A program made the position numbers and the translations under genes. Of a stretch of DNA of 7,955 bases, positions 6,501 to 7,955 are shown in pieces; positions within the stretch are counted from its first letter, which is position 1; every line of letters starts with the position of its first letter. This DNA comes from UBA8437 sp003445035 (GTDB lineage: Bacteria > Planctomycetota > Planctomycetia > Planctomycetales > Planctomycetaceae): the NCBI GenBank assembly GCA_937901285.1, contig CALCHI010000398.1, positions 1-7,955 on the forward strand, given 5' to 3'. Below the pieces are notes generated by a model. The model saw nothing but the letters and a program-made list of their open reading frames with translations, was not told the DNA's origin and did no database searches.

Positions 6501-7379
6501 ATGATCCGCCCGAAGAAGTTCGCCTGGACGACAGCCCTGTCGTGTGCGGCTCTTTTATTGATGGTCGCCCCGTCCCACTCACAAAAACCCGTCCCGGCAA
6601 TCACTCCCGCCGACGGAGTCCTCCGCCTGTTCAACGGCCGCAACCTCCAGGGCCTTTCCACATGGCTGCGGGATTCCCGGAACAAGGACCCCCGCAGGGT
6701 CTTCACCGTCCACGATGGGCTGCTACACATTTCCGGCAACGGATTCGGCTACATCCGAACCAAAAACGACTACCGCGACTATCACCTCGTCGTCGAATTC
6801 AAATGGGGTCCCCGCACTTGGGGCAGCCGCAAGGATCGCAGCCGTGACTCCGGTGTGCTTGTCCACGCCGCCGGACCAGATGGCAGTGGCGGAGGCACCT
6901 GGATGGCTTCGATCGAGAGCCAGATCATCGAAGGGGGATGTGGAGATTTCATCGTCATCGGAGGCAAGTACGCCAACGGAAAACCGGTCCCATCGACAAT
7001 CACCTGCGATGTGATCTCCGACCGCGATGGAGAACCGGTCTGGAAGAAGGGGGGGAAGCCCCGGAAATTCACCTCCGGCCGAGTCAACTGGTTTGGACGT
7101 GACCCCGACTGGAAAGACATCCTCGGATTCCGTGGCAAACGGGACGTTGAACAGCCCTACGGAAAATGGAACCGTATGGAAGTCACTTGCCGGGCCGACA
7201 CGATCCAGGTTCGCATCAACGGGATACTGGTCAACCAGGCCCGTGCCGTGTTTCCTCGCTCAGGAAAGATCCTGATCCAGACCGAGATGGCCGAGATGTT
7301 CGTCCGTCGCTGGGAAATCTGGCCGCTGGGCAAGATCCCCAAGCTCGGGCCCGTGAAGCAGAGTTCGGCCAAGCCGTAA
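6501..7379 (+). CDS. Secreted DUF1080 (3-keto-disaccharide hydrolase-type) protein
   Basis: This 292-residue protein begins with a typical signal peptide: basic MIRPKK, a hydrophobic core at about 8-23, and probable cleavage near residue 27 (APSHS then QKP). The mature part is one DUF1080 domain with a concanavalin-like beta-sandwich fold. It shows LRLFNGRNLQGLSTW near 41-55, DSGVLVHAAG near 116-125, IESQIIEGGCGDFIVIGG at 138-155, WNRMEVTCRADTIQVRINGI at 223-242 and a closing EMFVRRWEIWPL. Such proteins are very numerous in planctomycetes, and some members cleave 3-keto-glycosides; activity here is inferred from the family only. ATG 6501 is chosen because it gives the signal peptide and has AAGGA seven bases upstream. 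The frame stays open far upstream to 5862, but that part runs antisense to the release-factor-like gene and does not look coding. The gene appears monocistronic. Confidence 0.92.
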   Translation: MIRPKKFAWTTALSCAALLLMVAPSHSQKPVPAITPADGVLRLFNGRNLQGLSTWLRDSRNKDPRRVFTVHDGLLHISGNGFGYIRTKNDYRDYHLVVEFKWGPRTWGSRKDRSRDSGVLVHAAGPDGSGGGTWMASIESQIIEGGCGDFIVIGGKYANGKPVPSTITCDVISDRDGEPVWKKGGKPRKFTSGRVNWFGRDPDWKDILGFRGKRDVEQPYGKWNRMEVTCRADTIQVRINGILVNQARAVFPRSGKILIQTEMAEMFVRRWEIWPLGKIPKLGPVKQSSAKP

Positions 7380-7407
7380 TCTGTCGGTCGCAAGCACTCC
7401 CGACAGA
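7380..7407 (+). terminator. Hairpin directly after the DUF1080 stop codon
   Basis: TCTGTCGG (7380-7387) and CCGACAGA (7400-7407) form a perfect 8-bp stem with a 12-base loop, beginning at the base after the TAA stop. No T-run follows, so it is not a classical intrinsic terminator. It may mark the transcript end or protect the 3' end. Confidence 0.4.
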
Positions 7408-7606
7408 CACCACAACCGGCACAAGCGGGTCGCGCCCCAGGCTTTTCCCAGCCGTTTCAGTCATCGCCAGCCACCACGCTTGCGCATGAAAACGGCGACA
7501 ATCCATCGTTCCATCCTCCCGATCCCCATTCTCGTCCCATATTTGCACACGCCGTTTTCCTGGAAATCGCGTGAAATAGCACTTCGGGCTTTCGAGAACC
7601 GTCACC
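7408..7606. other. Non-coding region upstream of the EPKP-repeat protein gene
   Basis: This stretch of about 200 bp lies between the hairpin after the DUF1080 gene and ATG 7607. Its main structure is the perfect inverted repeat at 7488-7559. I could not find a promoter with two good boxes; the best pair (TTTTCC at 7555 and TAGCAC at 7577) is weak. Short ORFs crossing it on either strand show no recognisable protein. Confidence 0.5.
7488..7559. repeat. Perfect 10-bp inverted repeat upstream of the EPKP-repeat gene
   Basis: GAAAACGGCG at 7488-7497 is matched by its exact reverse complement CGCCGTTTTC at 7550-7559, with 52 bases between. The arms lie 62 bp apart start to start, close to six helical turns. 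The right arm ends 47 bases before ATG 7607. It could be two operator half-sites or a long-loop RNA hairpin. Confidence 0.55.
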
Positions 7607-7955
7607 ATGAACCGCGACACACAGGTCGGCCTGGCACTGGCGATCCTGTTGATCGGGGTCGTCGGTGCAATGTTCCTCAGGAATCAGACGACCGACAAAC
7701 CCAAGCCGGTCCAGGACAGCCGGTCGCTGCCCGAACGCCCTCCGGCCTCCATCGATTCGCCACGCCGGGCCGAAACCGATGCCGGTCCACCTCGCGTTTC
7801 CCTGGCCAGTCCATTGCCTTCGGCGGCGGCTACTGTCCATCCAGGCGAGCCAAAGCCTGAGTCTGAGCCAAAGCCCGAGCCAAAGCCTGAGCCAAAGCCT
7901 GAGCCAAAGCCTGAGCCAAAGCCTGAGCCAAAGCCTGAGCCAAAGCCTGAGCCAA
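7607..7955 (+). CDS. Membrane-anchored protein with EPKP repeat region (partial, runs off right edge)
   Basis: From ATG 7607 the frame is open to the window end (116 codons, no stop). An in-frame TAG at 7577-7579 and no other start codon in between fix this start, although the ribosome site (GAGAA) is weak. Residues 1-6 are polar and 7-24 form a hydrophobic segment (VGLALAILLIGVVGAMFL), a probable signal anchor. A Pro/Arg/Ser-rich, low-complexity linker follows (25-80), and from Glu81 the chain becomes repeated Glu-Pro-Lys-Pro, broken once by Glu-Ser. The visible part is only an anchor and a probable rigid spacer; the functional domain lies beyond the edge. The N-terminus recalls planctomycete proteins that carry a C-terminal LysM domain, from memory only. 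Such proline-rich spacers span envelope layers, as in TonB. It is transcribed in the same direction as the DUF1080 gene, 227 bp downstream. Confidence 0.7.
   Translation, partial: MNRDTQVGLALAILLIGVVGAMFLRNQTTDKPKPVQDSRSLPERPPASIDSPRRAETDAGPPRVSLASPLPSAAATVHPGEPKPESEPKPEPKPEPKPEPKPEPKPEPKPEPKPEP
7847..7955 (+). repeat. 12-bp tandem repeat encoding EPKP, continuing past the window edge
   Basis: The unit gagccaaagcct occurs eight times in full (from 7847, 7865, 7877, 7889, 7901, 7913, 7925 and 7937), with a 6-base interruption gagtct at 7859-7864 and a partial copy at the edge. All copies are identical except for one base (CCC instead of CCT at 7874-7876). Each unit is four codons, so copy-number change keeps the frame. 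Confidence 0.95.

Noticed and set aside
7480..7860. Plus-strand ORF of 126 codons overlapping the EPKP gene
   Set aside because: It overlaps the frame with the signal anchor and EPKP repeat and shows no domain; the EPKP frame is the better candidate.
7847..7955. Repeat tract as a CRISPR array
   Set aside because: The units are 12 bp, directly adjacent without spacers and in frame with an open reading frame, so it is a coding tandem repeat.

Overview
This GC-rich window looks like a chromosomal segment from a planctomycete. The clues are a secreted DUF1080 (3-keto-disaccharide hydrolase-type) protein, a release-factor-like protein with an extra C-terminal segment, a DUF58 plus transglutaminase (TgpA-type) membrane pair, and proteins with Gly/Met or Glu-Pro-Lys-Pro low-complexity tracts. 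The assignment rests on recall of these families; there is no rRNA or other marker gene to prove it. I see no tRNA, rRNA, CRISPR array, insertion sequence or phage gene.

Layout, left to right. 1-402 (minus): 5' part of a small membrane protein with a Gly/Met-rich tail, running off the left edge. 566-5768 (minus): a tightly packed three-gene operon, read from right to left. It encodes a membrane-anchored coiled-coil protein (4239-5768), a DUF58 membrane protein (2848-4242) and a transglutaminase-core membrane protein (566-2848). The genes overlap by GTGA and TGATG junctions, and a near-consensus sigma70-type promoter lies at 5841-5868. 5901-6407 (minus): a GGQ-motif release-factor-like protein. 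6501-7379 (plus): a secreted DUF1080 protein, divergent from the previous gene, with its own promoter at 6439-6468 and a hairpin directly after its stop codon. 7380-7606: non-coding, containing a perfect 10-bp inverted repeat. 7607 to the right edge (plus): start of a membrane-anchored protein that enters an EPKP repeat encoded by a 12-bp tandem repeat and runs off the window.

How the genes fit together. DUF58 and TgpA-type transglutaminase proteins are commonly encoded together, usually behind a MoxR AAA+ ATPase gene. Here a single-pass coiled-coil protein precedes the pair, which suggests an envelope-associated complex whose exact role is unknown. The GGQ protein probably acts in ribosome rescue, and the DUF1080 protein in extracytoplasmic sugar metabolism; neither has an obvious link to the operon.

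The most notable points are the coiled-coil protein replacing MoxR at the head of the DUF58/transglutaminase operon, the HTH-like tail on the release-factor-like protein, an 11-base identity around the -35 boxes of the two best promoters, and the fact that both window ends fall in or next to 12-bp coding tandem repeats. I did not find a clearly new defence or mobile system.
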